A stretch of DNA of 64,000 bases from RGIG5299 sp045588575 (GCA_045588575.1 JAZNEJ010000001.1:1-64000); one strand, 5' to 3'; positions 1-8,377 are shown, counted from the stretch's first letter. Program-made: numbers and translations. The notes: generated from the sequence alone by a model not told the origin.

Positions 1-630
1 ATCCCCGATTTCTCCTTCAATATGTTCTTCACACCAAAGGGCAGGATTAGAAATGTAATTCAAATCAAAATACGGATATGGCACCCTTGTTTTGATTTCA
101 TTACGCTTTATATAATTTTGTAATTCATTATTGACTTTAGAAACTATGGAACGAGTTTTTTCACAAAATTGTTTTTGTGTTTTCAAAAACTCTTCATTAT
201 ATGTAACACCTAAATCTTTTATATACGAATTAGCGTTGATATACGGCTCATCCGTATGCCCTGTAAAACAATTAAAACTTATTATATTTGAATAAAGTTC
301 ATCCATTCTGTCTTGAATTTTCTCTGTTCTAAAAACTGTGACTTGATTATCAAATGATTCAAACAATTCATTAACTTTTTTAAGGTTTATATATATCTGG
401 GCTTTTTTTCTCAAAGAAGAAGAAATTCTTTCGCTCATGATATTTGTAAAAACACCTACAACATACAAAAATAGTGCATAAAATAAAGAAATTATAAACG
501 ACGCTTCACCACTCTTTTCTGATACTGATGAAAAAAACACTATACAACATATACAAGTTGCCAAAACCACCATCAAAGCCGCAACAATCTTATAGTTACG
601 CTCTATCCATTTGGTTGCTGTAAAATTCAT
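1..630 (-). CDS. Partial two-TM membrane protein, last visible gene of the Gabija-type operon
   Basis: An open frame of 210 codons runs from an ATG at 630 to the window edge without a stop, so the C-terminus is missing. The start has a good ribosome site (AGAGGG, 5 nt upstream) and lies 14 nt after the stop of the PIN gene. The protein has two hydrophobic helices (about residues 15-34 and 44-64) followed by a charged, helical soluble part. I do not recognise a named family. The layout of two N-terminal TM helices plus a cytosolic helical region resembles SLATT-type 2TM effectors seen in defence loci, but that is inference. It reads as the fifth gene of the operon starting at 6172. Confidence 0.7.
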   Translation of the reverse strand, partial: MNFTATKWIERNYKIVAALMVVLATCICCIVFFSSVSEKSGEASFIISLFYALFLYVVGVFTNIMSERISSSLRKKAQIYINLKKVNELFESFDNQVTVFRTEKIQDRMDELYSNIISFNCFTGHTDEPYINANSYIKDLGVTYNEEFLKTQKQFCEKTRSIVSKVNNELQNYIKRNEIKTRVPYPYFDLNYISNPALWCEEHIEGEIGD

Positions 631-644
631 AACATCCCTCTAAA

Positions 645-1796
645 CTATCCTTTTATTTTTCTGGGTAATCCCCTGTCTTCTCGCAAAGAGCGAATAGCCA
701 GTTCGTCATCATCGATTTGTTTTGAGTCAACATCCTCACACTTGATTTGAATGTTTCCACTATTGGTAAATTTAAAATTTGTAACCCAACTTGATTCCAA
801 GTTGTCAAAATCAAAAGCTATCTCTATTTCACATTCCGCCTCTGCTGCACCTTTGAATTTTATATCTGCATATTCTCTAAAAATATACTCTCTATCTTCA
901 CTATCCCATACAGAATTTTCCTCATCAAAAACCTCTGCCTCCCCAACTACTTCGAGTATCACTTCAGTCTTCAACAAAACAGATTCCCTAGTGATTTTTA
1001 ACGGTATAAAGACATCACTGATCGATTTAAGAGAAATATTAGCAATATCTAAATCGTCTATTATTTCATAATCGTTTAAGTCGTAGCACTCACACAAAGC
1101 TGCCAATTGTGATTCTCTTACTATATCATCATGGGCAAATTCAAAAATAACACCTAGCATAGTAGGATTTAATATACTCTTTATTGTGTTAATTCTTTTT
1201 ACCGCTTCGTCTATAGTTGCACAAATTTCTATATTACTAAGCCCTTCAAACGCGCTTTTCCAATCATTATCGTTTGTAACAATTAATAAAACGTCATTTT
1301 GATGATTATAGATATAATCTTTTATTGCTTCAATTACAAATGCATCCGGAAACTCATTTTTCTTTTTTCCGGTTGCAGAAAATGGTGGTGTTGCAGCAAA
1401 ATACCTCGCAAAAACTTTTTCGGGATTTGGATACTGCAATGTGTAAGAGTCACGATAGTTATCATTAAAAGCTTGAAACAACTTCTGTTTTACATCGTAA
1501 TCACACAATTTAGAAATGAGTTCAGGATTATTGCATCCAGCCACCTTTAACATTTCTTCACATCTGTTTAAATCCGTTTTTAAGTTCTGAAAGTCTCTAT
1601 ACAAACTTGAGTCTTCAATGTGTTTTTTAATCTCTTCTTCGAGGATTGGATGAATAAGCAGTTTCAATTCTTTTTCTTTTATGGCAGAAAAGAATGACGG
1701 TAATAACGATGATTTTATTCCCAAGAAATCGCTATTGGCAACCATAAAAGCATTGGTATCAACTATAACCGACGTAAGTCGTTCATTATTGATCAT
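645..1796 (-). CDS. PIN-domain protein (DUF4935-like) with C-terminal extension
   Basis: A 383-residue protein. The first ~185 residues look like a PIN-fold ribonuclease: VIVDTNAF gives D13, EEE gives an acidic residue at 53-55, FPDAF gives D151 and VTNDNDW gives D176/D178, so the full acidic metal-binding set is present. Residues ~200-383 form a second, acidic, beta-rich region I cannot assign. The start ATG overlaps the stop of the upstream 189-residue gene by one base (TAATG), which suggests translational coupling. It lies inside the OLD/UvrD operon and may act as an accessory nuclease or toxin-like effector of that system. PIN assignment is fairly secure; the role is inference. Confidence 0.75.
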   Translation of the reverse strand: MINNERLTSVIVDTNAFMVANSDFLGIKSSLLPSFFSAIKEKELKLLIHPILEEEIKKHIEDSSLYRDFQNLKTDLNRCEEMLKVAGCNNPELISKLCDYDVKQKLFQAFNDNYRDSYTLQYPNPEKVFARYFAATPPFSATGKKKNEFPDAFVIEAIKDYIYNHQNDVLLIVTNDNDWKSAFEGLSNIEICATIDEAVKRINTIKSILNPTMLGVIFEFAHDDIVRESQLAALCECYDLNDYEIIDDLDIANISLKSISDVFIPLKITRESVLLKTEVILEVVGEAEVFDEENSVWDSEDREYIFREYADIKFKGAAEAECEIEIAFDFDNLESSWVTNFKFTNSGNIQIKCEDVDSKQIDDDELAIRSLREDRGLPRKIKG

Positions 1797-2365
1797 TATT
1801 GCATCTCCTTTAGTCCATTCAAATAATCATCTATTAATTTTAAAATTTCTTCTGGTGAAATATAAATATTTTCTGCAAACTTATTTTTCAAGTAACTGAC
1901 TAATAGTGCTGATTCGTTAAACCCAAACCGGAACAGAAACTCCACAAAACCATCGCCATAACAATTCTTATAGCAAAACAGTGATATTAATTGGCTTGTT
2001 TCTGTTACCATAGAAAACAACAGTCTAATAGTACTTAAATCTGCAAGCGAGTAATTTGCTTTAGTTAACAATTTTTCGGATTGGTATTCGCCTAATGAAT
2101 TTCCTATGTAATTTACTTCACAGCCCATTATCTTTTGAAAATTCTTATCCCTAACATCGAAATTTAATTCTGTTAATATATCGCCATACATAAAGCAAAC
2201 ACCAATTGTTTCGTTTGAAACAAAAGATAATTTACCACCATTATCTGCGACTGTAATATGGCCCGATCGGTACTCTGAAAATGGTTTTTCCTGACTTTTT
2301 CCTCTTTCAGATTGAGAAAATCTCCAAAATGTTTTTCCTGTCTTAGATAAATCTTGTAGGGTCAA
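1796..2365 (-). CDS. Orphan 189-residue protein of the Gabija-type operon
   Basis: I do not recognise this protein. It starts with TTG, chosen because GGAGG lies 7 nt upstream; no ATG fits. The N-terminal half is beta-rich and polar (for example HITVADNGGKLSFV). The C-terminal half is helical with cysteines (SLFCYKNCYGDGF) and ends in an amphipathic helix. No signal peptide or TM segment is evident. It sits 15 nt after the helicase gene and overlaps the PIN gene by one base, so it is co-expressed with both. Its position suggests an adaptor, inhibitor or immunity partner for the PIN protein, but there is no direct evidence. Confidence 0.7.
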   Translation of the reverse strand: MTLQDLSKTGKTFWRFSQSERGKSQEKPFSEYRSGHITVADNGGKLSFVSNETIGVCFMYGDILTELNFDVRDKNFQKIMGCEVNYIGNSLGEYQSEKLLTKANYSLADLSTIRLLFSMVTETSQLISLFCYKNCYGDGFVEFLFRFGFNESALLVSYLKNKFAENIYISPEEILKLIDDYLNGLKEMQ

Positions 2366-2380
2366 ATTATAACCTCCATA

Positions 2381-4246
2381 TTAACAGTTGATTATTTCCC
2401 AAGATTCAAAAGCTTTACCGCTATTTTCATATGTATTTTTGTGTATAGCTAAACATAGTAATTTTCTGGGTCGGCTCATCCCGACATAAACACATTTTCT
2501 GTTATAATCCGAGGATTGATATAGTTTACCTTGCCCAAAATATGTAAGAATTGATTTAATGTCAGAAACTCCTTTTCTTTCTGTTTCAAGATACAGAGTT
2601 GCATCATGCGTTTCGCCTTTTACTCCATGAACGGTATCAAATTGAAGCGTAATACCGTTAGATGATATCTTCATGGAATTATGATGCTTAATATCGTTAT
2701 TAGAAGAATATATTTCTTCCAAAAAATATTTAGGCAACGCGCCGAAGACCGAACTGCCATCAGCATTTGTTATTAAGCCATCTACTAATTTTCTTATGCA
2801 AGCATCTATAACTTCTTTTTTATATTCTTTTAGTTCAAAGATTTGTAAAATGGCTAATTTATACACATCAAAATAACTTTGATCCAGTTTTTCTTTAATT
2901 GTATAAACTGTGTATTTTTTCCCAATATAATTGAGAATCCTGCACAACAATTTTCGTATGTGTAGCTCAGCTAAATATCCTTTCCCTTGTTCTAAATATG
3001 TAGCTATTTTTTGAATATAATTCCAATAGTTATAATCGCTGGTATGCTTTCCGCTAGCATCAAAATCTTCCCAATAATCGCTGATTTTTAAACCAGACAA
3101 GCTTTTTTTCTTTACAGCACCTATTACCTTATATATTCCTTCACTTGAAACAAGACCATTGTTTTCAAGAACTGTTATAAATGTACTTATCACTTTATTT
3201 CTGGAGTCATCATCAAAAACAATTAAAGTTGGCTGACACGAAGTTAGTGAGTTGGCAGAAATAATATTCCCCTCTCTTTTTTTAAGATTGCTAATAACAT
3301 CTGCAATTCTCTGACCGTAACGGTTAGATGTTGCAATTGACAATGCCGTTTCATTAGGGATCCAATCTTCTTGATTTACAGCATCAGAATTATATATAGC
3401 TTGGTCCGGATCCCCTATATGCATAACGCAACCCTTTGCCTTGTCAAAAACTTTATCTAATGCTCTACGCTGAACAGCATCGCAATCTTGATACTCATCT
3501 ATGAAAACATACTTAAATCTCCTGCCAAATAACTCTACATATTTTTCTGATAGTTCTGCAATTGCTTCTTCTGCGTATAAATAAGCATCTTTATAACGTA
3601 TCATACCTTCATTTTTGAGCAAATTTGCAACAGCCGATATATATTGATTTGAAGAATCTCTTCCCTTTCCAGCAAGCGCCGCTCTTTGATTTTTCAAACA
3701 CAAGGCCCCGTCTTTGATATATAAATTTTTTATCATATCAATAATTGTGGGATATATTTCTTTGTTATGCCTGCTCGTCAACAAATACCGCAGTGTTGAA
3801 TATTGCCCTGCTCGCACAATGAGAGAATATAAATGATTAGCAAAAACTTCATCATCTACTACCTGTAAAGCAACAGTCGTTTTTCTCTTTAAATAAGGTT
3901 TCACAATATATGAATCTATAAAAGATTGAATTGTGCCAACATAGTTAGGATAATTAAGCAATTTGTCCGCACAACTAGATAATCGTGTTTTTATTTCATT
4001 TACCGCTACATTAGTATGTGAAAGAACACAAACACCCTCTCCATTGTCAAGCGGCATTCTATCTGCAAGAATTTTCAACTTAGCTAATAAAACAGTTGTT
4101 TTTCCACTACCTGGGCAAGCAGATACATCCGTAGATTCCCAACACGAAATAACAGTTTTAGCATCGTCTGAAAAATGCGATCCTTCTGGCAAAAGCAATT
4201 CTTCGATTATTTCAATTTCATTATTCTGCACTTGAATAGAATTCAT
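2381..4246 (-). CDS. UvrD/PcrA-like superfamily 1 helicase, GajB-like
   Basis: All main SF1A helicase motifs are visible: Walker A CPGSGKTT near residue 46, motif Ia SHTNVAVNEI, Walker B VFIDEYQD near 245, motif III GDPDQAIY, motif V TVHGVKGETHDA and motif VI YVGMSRPRK near 590. About 620 residues, longer than the ~500 of the founding GajB. It lies 9 bases after the OLD-family nuclease gene in the same direction, the arrangement of gajA-gajB in Gabija defence. GajB is thought to sense or process DNA ends and activate GajA. An ATG at 4252 is in frame but sits one base from the AAGGGG ribosome site; the ATG at 4246 has a 7-nt spacing and is preferred. A generic UvrD helicase is the alternative. 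Confidence 0.85.
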   Translation of the reverse strand: MNSIQVQNNEIEIIEELLLPEGSHFSDDAKTVISCWESTDVSACPGSGKTTVLLAKLKILADRMPLDNGEGVCVLSHTNVAVNEIKTRLSSCADKLLNYPNYVGTIQSFIDSYIVKPYLKRKTTVALQVVDDEVFANHLYSLIVRAGQYSTLRYLLTSRHNKEIYPTIIDMIKNLYIKDGALCLKNQRAALAGKGRDSSNQYISAVANLLKNEGMIRYKDAYLYAEEAIAELSEKYVELFGRRFKYVFIDEYQDCDAVQRRALDKVFDKAKGCVMHIGDPDQAIYNSDAVNQEDWIPNETALSIATSNRYGQRIADVISNLKKREGNIISANSLTSCQPTLIVFDDDSRNKVISTFITVLENNGLVSSEGIYKVIGAVKKKSLSGLKISDYWEDFDASGKHTSDYNYWNYIQKIATYLEQGKGYLAELHIRKLLCRILNYIGKKYTVYTIKEKLDQSYFDVYKLAILQIFELKEYKKEVIDACIRKLVDGLITNADGSSVFGALPKYFLEEIYSSNNDIKHHNSMKISSNGITLQFDTVHGVKGETHDATLYLETERKGVSDIKSILTYFGQGKLYQSSDYNRKCVYVGMSRPRKLLCLAIHKNTYENSGKAFESWEIINC

Positions 4247-4261
4247 TTCCATTCCCCTTAT

Positions 4262-6172
4262 TTAATGTTCTGCTCCAACAGCGTGTTTTATAGCAGAAAC
4301 AATATACCGTATACTTTCATCAGCTTCAATTTTTTCTTTTAAAGCACTAATTTTTTCCTCAGATACCTTGAATTGAAACAAATCAACATCAAACATCTTT
4401 TCACTACTGTCTGCTGGGGGAGTCTCTAAACAATTCCAACGCAACACTGAAGCTAAACATTGTGCCGTAATAGCTTTTAATGCACTTTTATCATTGTTGT
4501 CGATCATTGTTTTATATACTTTTGTGGCCTTTTCATCTTTAGGTAAACTTGTCCATTCCGTTGATTCGATATCTGCTGCTTGATCTGCCTCTTGAATTTT
4601 TTTGTTAGTCAAAGAATATTTATCGCTATTTTTTATCTTTTTAGCGTAGTGTATTGCTTTATGAAATTCATTCGCTAAACAACTTTGAGCCAAGCAGAAT
4701 TCCAACGTCCATTTGGGAGAAACATAACTTTTAATTGTTCCTAATGTATATCGTTCATTCTTTTTTGCTATTGCTTCGGCATAATCTTTAGTTTTATCTC
4801 CAAAAACTATTTGGCCTTCAATTTCGTCATAAGGTTTAATATCACAATCCGTTATTATAGATACTGGAATTGGAATGGTTGTGCCGTCTGAACGCACCAT
4901 AATTCTTGAATATCGAAGAAATGCAGTACTACCAACATTGACGATTGAGACGCCATACTTTTCTAATGGATACCCTAAAATTTCAGCTATAACAGGAATT
5001 AATATGTTTTCAGCATCACCTTCAACCATAATGATCCCTTTGGCAAAAAACAAATTTGACTTTGTAGCATCAAGAAATCTCTGTAAAAACAGATAATCGC
5101 CACGTTCTAACCCTGTTTTTGTATGTGTCAAATCATAACCCATACCATTTTTTAACAGAATGATATTTTTTATATTAATTTTTGATGCCAATATAGGACT
5201 ATGAGTAGATATAATTATTTGTGCTCCCGATTCGTTGTACTCATTTTGAAGAAAATTAATTAAGCGAAGCTGTGCTTGTGGGTGAAGATGTGCCTCTAAT
5301 TCCTCAATGAGCGCCAATCTCAAACCACCATTATTGTCATGTTTTAAGAGTAAGAGTTCTGCAGCCATAAACAACAAATTCAATTCACCTAGCCCAGGAT
5401 GAATATCAGAAACGTTTAAAGACAAACTTTCTAGTATTGTTTTTAAATGAATATTTGAGGTTGTCAAAGAAGCTGTTGTTGATGAATCCTGAACATTAAA
5501 ATCTTTGAGAGTTTGTCTGATATTTTGCAAAATATCTTTACCGTCATCTTCAGAAAAATATCTTTCAATGGAACTATTTGCATTATTCATAATATCACGA
5601 AGTTTGTGTGAGTCTTGATTTTGAAAGATAGGATGACCCAACAAAATCTGAGATATTCTCGAATTGCGACCTGCACTCATTTCGCGTTCAGCATCTCTAA
5701 GGGGTTTCAAGTATACAGTACGTAACAGATCTCTTGCTTTCGCGTCCAATGTAATGCCATCTTCAATACTACCAACGCGAAGTTCTGAATAAATCCTGTT
5801 TTTTTCTTTCCACGCACGAAAATATAAATTCATAGAATATAATATATCCTCGCCGTCTTTTTCAAAGGAAAGATATTCGACAAAGTTTTTAGCTTCATTT
5901 TGAGTGAATTCCTCAAGTTTACATTCAATCAAAAATTCGTTTGCTGAGACACCATCAGCATCAATATGAAAATCCTCCTCAACAGGGCGGACATATTCGT
6001 TACTTTGTGTTAATAGTACTAGTTTAATAGCATCAATGATTGCGGTTTTACCGGAATCATTTTCGCCTATCAAAGCATTAAGCCCTTTATGTAATGTTAT
6101 ATCTAACCCCGGCTTCCCTTCTTCTGACTTGAATTGTCTAAAATTAAAGAGTTTAACAGATGATACAAACAA
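4262..6172 (-). CDS. OLD-family ATPase/TOPRIM endonuclease, GajA-like
   Basis: A 636-residue overcoming-lysogenization-defect nuclease. The N-terminal ABC-type ATPase has Walker A GENDSGKT (residues 36-43), Walker B LIEELEAHLHP (~290) and the H-loop STHSPIL (~322). The C-terminal TOPRIM nuclease has MVEGDAE (~382) and ITDCD (~440), the conserved Glu and Asp-x-Asp that bind metal. GajA of Gabija (about 580 residues) has the same order and cuts phage DNA when nucleotide pools fall. The start is TTG, chosen because AAAGGG lies 9 nt upstream and the sequence begins with the usual FVSSVKLFNFRQF strand. The adjacent UvrD helicase makes this a class 2 OLD/Gabija pair. It heads the defence operon. 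Confidence 0.88.
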   Translation of the reverse strand: MFVSSVKLFNFRQFKSEEGKPGLDITLHKGLNALIGENDSGKTAIIDAIKLVLLTQSNEYVRPVEEDFHIDADGVSANEFLIECKLEEFTQNEAKNFVEYLSFEKDGEDILYSMNLYFRAWKEKNRIYSELRVGSIEDGITLDAKARDLLRTVYLKPLRDAEREMSAGRNSRISQILLGHPIFQNQDSHKLRDIMNNANSSIERYFSEDDGKDILQNIRQTLKDFNVQDSSTTASLTTSNIHLKTILESLSLNVSDIHPGLGELNLLFMAAELLLLKHDNNGGLRLALIEELEAHLHPQAQLRLINFLQNEYNESGAQIIISTHSPILASKINIKNIILLKNGMGYDLTHTKTGLERGDYLFLQRFLDATKSNLFFAKGIIMVEGDAENILIPVIAEILGYPLEKYGVSIVNVGSTAFLRYSRIMVRSDGTTIPIPVSIITDCDIKPYDEIEGQIVFGDKTKDYAEAIAKKNERYTLGTIKSYVSPKWTLEFCLAQSCLANEFHKAIHYAKKIKNSDKYSLTNKKIQEADQAADIESTEWTSLPKDEKATKVYKTMIDNNDKSALKAITAQCLASVLRWNCLETPPADSSEKMFDVDLFQFKVSEEKISALKEKIEADESIRYIVSAIKHAVGAEH

Positions 6173-6194
6173 TTTTATACACCCTTTCTCTGAT

Positions 6195-6244
6195 AATATA
6201 CAAATTTGATTTATACAATTTCAAACCTTAACACTGAAATTATA
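6195..6244 (-). promoter_or_regulatory. Candidate promoters of the Gabija-type operon
   Basis: On the minus strand a TATAAT box (6239-6244) lies about 70 bp before the GajA start but has a poor -35. A second candidate pairs TTGAAA (6219-6224) with TATATT (6195-6200) over an 18-bp spacer. Either could drive the operon; neither is a full consensus match. Confidence 0.4.
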
Positions 6245-6381
6245 CCATATTTTTCATTATTTATCTACATATTCCGAGCACAATATTTATTCTTGAAAAG
6301 CACTAGGCGATTTTAAATCGTCTAAATACGCCTTTTTCGCCCAAAAGTCATTAAAATAGCGATTTTAAAGGGGCGAGTGGG

Positions 6382-7664
6382 CTCTTGAAATGTTGTACAA
6401 TAGTAGTGGGTAATAATTTTCCTCCCCAAAACATCATTTCAAGGAGGTTCAAACATGAAAAAGGTTTACTCAGAAGAACAGAAAAAGAAAATAACCGAGA
6501 TGTATTTTGCCGGTAAAACCATTACTGAAATTTCAAACGAAACCGGTGTTGCACGCAGCACATTAACTGCCTGGATCAAAGAATATGAACAAAAGCCCAA
6601 AAGCACAAAGCAAGTCAATATGAGAGATTACAATGACCTTAAGCAAAAATGCGAACAGCAAGAAAAAATGATACAAATTCTATGGGCCTCCCCGTGCACC
6701 GTAAGTGCTCCTTTGAGCGAACGGTATGATGCAATTAAAAGTATGCTTGAGAAATTTGGATACAGCATAACTTTAACATGTAAAGCACTACAAGTGGATA
6801 AAGGAAGTTATTTCAACCACACGCTGCGAAACAAAAACGGAAACACTCTCGCCGCTCAGCGCCATGCGGAATTGTTACCTATTATCCAAAAGATATTTGA
6901 AGAAAGCAATCGCACTTATGGTGCTGACAAAATACATTACATACTCAAACAGCAGGGATATATAATAGGGCGTAACACGGTGGCAAGAATCATGCACGAA
7001 AACGATTTATTTTCATCTCGAGGCGGCGCAAAAAAGCTCTATGACCAAGCCCAAGACAGAAAATTAATCATTTCCAACCAAAAGTTCGAAGTTTCACGTC
7101 CTAATCAGGTCTGGGCAGGAGATGTCACACAGTTCAACGTAAATGATAAAAAATTCTATATTTGTATCATCCTTGACCTATACTCGCGAAAAATCGTTGG
7201 ATGCAAAGTGTCTACCTCTAACTCGACACACCTAACTAAATGCACATTTAAACAGGCATATGAGAATAGGAAACCAACCGATTTATTATTTCATAGTGAT
7301 CAAGGGGCCAACTACACTTCAAAAACCTACATGAAATACTTAAAAGAGTTGGGCGTTCAACAATCATTTTCAAGAGCAAGTATGCCTTATGATAATTCGA
7401 TTGTTGAAGCATTTTTTAAAACTTTAAAGGCAGAAAAATTATATCATATACAATTCCGCACAGAACTGGAATTCAGACAAGCCGTAAGCGAATACACACT
7501 TCATTACAATGAGGTCCGGCCGCATACCGTACTGAGGTATATGACACCTTCTGCCTATGAAGCAGCCTATTATGAACGGCTTGAAAAGCGTGCAAATAAC
7601 AAATCGAACACAACAGGTTCATAAAATGAAAGAAAATACATTAAGCACCTTGAATTTTCAAGAG
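6382..7664 (+). mobile_element. IS3-type insertion sequence (boundaries tentative)
   Basis: One transposase gene is flanked by a 9-bp inverted repeat, CTCTTGAAA (6382-6390) and TTTCAAGAG (7656-7664). An equally good left partner, TCTTGAAAA, lies at 6291-6299, so the left end may be about 90 bp further out. No clear target-site duplication was seen. The element separates the tRNA operon from the defence operon and marks the edge of the accessory region. Confidence 0.6.
6455..7624 (+). CDS. IS3-family transposase, single reading frame
   Basis: A 389-residue DDE transposase. It has an N-terminal helix-turn-helix (ITEISNETGVARSTLTAWI), a short coiled coil, an HTH_21-like region (SNRTYGADKIHYIL) and an rve integrase core: first Asp in WAGDVTQF, second in HSDQGANYTS, Glu in NSIVEAFFKTLK. 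Most IS3 members split this into orfA and orfB joined by a programmed -1 frameshift; here HTH and catalytic core are in one uninterrupted frame. The ribosome site AAGGAGG is well placed. It looks intact and potentially active. Confidence 0.92.
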   Translation: MKKVYSEEQKKKITEMYFAGKTITEISNETGVARSTLTAWIKEYEQKPKSTKQVNMRDYNDLKQKCEQQEKMIQILWASPCTVSAPLSERYDAIKSMLEKFGYSITLTCKALQVDKGSYFNHTLRNKNGNTLAAQRHAELLPIIQKIFEESNRTYGADKIHYILKQQGYIIGRNTVARIMHENDLFSSRGGAKKLYDQAQDRKLIISNQKFEVSRPNQVWAGDVTQFNVNDKKFYICIILDLYSRKIVGCKVSTSNSTHLTKCTFKQAYENRKPTDLLFHSDQGANYTSKTYMKYLKELGVQQSFSRASMPYDNSIVEAFFKTLKAEKLYHIQFRTELEFRQAVSEYTLHYNEVRPHTVLRYMTPSAYEAAYYERLEKRANNKSNTTGS

Positions 7665-7700
7665 TTTTGGTTATAAGTGTAGCATTAGATAAAACAAAAA

Positions 7701-7719
7701 ATGCGGCTTTAAGCCGCAT
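7701..7719 (-). terminator. Hairpin terminator downstream of the tRNA operon
   Basis: Perfect 9-bp inverted repeat ATGCGGCTT/AAGCCGCAT around one base, followed on the minus strand by TTTTTGTTTT. This second terminator lies between the tRNA operon and the IS. Confidence 0.7.
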
Positions 7720-7741
7720 AAATACTAGTAATAAAAAAATA

Positions 7742-7788
7742 AATCACCCTTCAATCGAACACTTATGGTTCAGATTTGAGGGGTGATT
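7742..7788 (-). terminator. Terminator of the tRNA operon
   Basis: Long inverted repeat AATCACCC..TTCAA / TTTGA..GGGTGATT just after tRNA-Cys. On the minus strand it is followed by a T-rich run (TTTATTTTTTTATT). It probably ends the tRNA transcript. Confidence 0.65.
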
Positions 7789-7793
7789 CATTA

Positions 7794-7867
7794 TGGAGGC
7801 GCCACCCGGAATCGGACCGGGGATGAAGCTTTTGCAGAGCTCTGCCTTACCGCTTGGCTATGGCGCC
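7794..7867 (-). tRNA. tRNA-Cys (GCA)
   Basis: Complete cloverleaf on the minus strand. Acceptor GGCGCC pairs with GGCGCC, the anticodon loop CTGCAAA gives GCA, the T-loop is TCCGATT, and 3' CCA is encoded. Last gene of the five-tRNA operon and the one nearest the IS and defence island. Confidence 0.95.
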
Positions 7868-7884
7868 GATTATTTTCTTTTTTA

Positions 7885-7921
7885 AATCAAAAGACGCAAT
7901 GTGTTATTGCGTCTTTTGATT
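7885..7921 (-). repeat. Perfect 16-bp inverted repeat between tRNA-Gly and tRNA-Cys
   Basis: Arms 7885-7900 and 7906-7921 (AATCAAAAGACGCAAT and its complement) are separated by 5 bases. On the tRNA transcript this would be a strong stem-loop directly between two tRNAs. It could be an RNase processing signal or an attenuating terminator, though the following sequence is A-rich rather than U-rich. Confidence 0.75.
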
Positions 7922-7923
7922 AC

Positions 7924-7999
7924 TGGAGCGGATTACGAGGCTCGAACTCGCTACCTCCACCTTGGCAAGGTGGCGCTCTACCAGATGAGCTAAATCCGC
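7924..7999 (-). tRNA. tRNA-Gly (GCC)
   Basis: Minus-strand cloverleaf. Acceptor GCGGATT pairs with AATCCGC, the anticodon loop TTGCCAA gives GCC, the T-loop is TTCGAGC, and CCA is encoded. Fourth gene of the tRNA operon. Confidence 0.95.
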
Positions 8000-8004
8000 A
8001 TAGC

Positions 8005-8080
<76 letters not shown>

Positions 8081-8136
8081 AGAACTAAGAACCTGCCTGA
8101 TATTATCGGACATTTCAGCTATTCCCAAAGGGAATA

Positions 8137-8213
8137 TGGCGACTTTGAAGGGGCTCGAACCCTCGACCTCCGCCGTGACAGGGCGGCGTTCTAACCAACT
8201 GAACTACAAAGCC
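8137..8213 (-). tRNA. tRNA-Asp (GTC)
   Basis: Minus-strand cloverleaf. Acceptor GGCTTTG pairs with CAAAGTC, the anticodon loop CTGTCAC gives GTC, the T-loop is TTCGAGC, and 3' CCA is encoded. Second gene of the operon. Confidence 0.95.
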
Positions 8214-8220
8214 GTATAGA

Positions 8221-8296
8221 TGGTGGGAACAACAGGGCTCGAACCTGTGACCCTCTGCTTGTAAGGCAGATGCTCTCCCAGCTGAGCTATGCTCCC
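8221..8296 (-). tRNA. tRNA-Val (TAC)
   Basis: Minus-strand cloverleaf with acceptor GGGAGCA, anticodon loop CTTACAA giving TAC, T-loop TTCGAGC, and encoded CCA. First gene after the operon promoter. Confidence 0.95.
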
Positions 8297-8348
8297 AAAC
8301 CGCACTTTGTCTTTCCGATATTTACGAGCTGTTTTTAACAGCTTGATT

Positions 8349-8377
8349 ATTATAGCCTATTCCTTTCGGTTTGTCAA
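8349..8377 (-). promoter_or_regulatory. Consensus sigma-A promoter of the tRNA operon
   Basis: On the minus strand, TTGACA (8372-8377) and TATAAT (8349-8354) are separated by exactly 17 bp. Both boxes match consensus fully, as expected for a stable-RNA operon. A short AGCTGTT..AACAGCT hairpin lies in the leader. Confidence 0.9.

Noticed and set aside
4262..6172. RecF or SMC-type ATPase as an alternative call for the OLD protein
   Set aside because: The C-terminal TOPRIM residues (VEGDAE, DCD) and the adjacent UvrD helicase are not found with RecF or SMC.
6300..6390. Repeated GCGATTTTAAA motif as a CRISPR or retron-like element
   Set aside because: Only two copies, no regular spacing and no associated cas or reverse transcriptase genes; likely IS-flank sequence.
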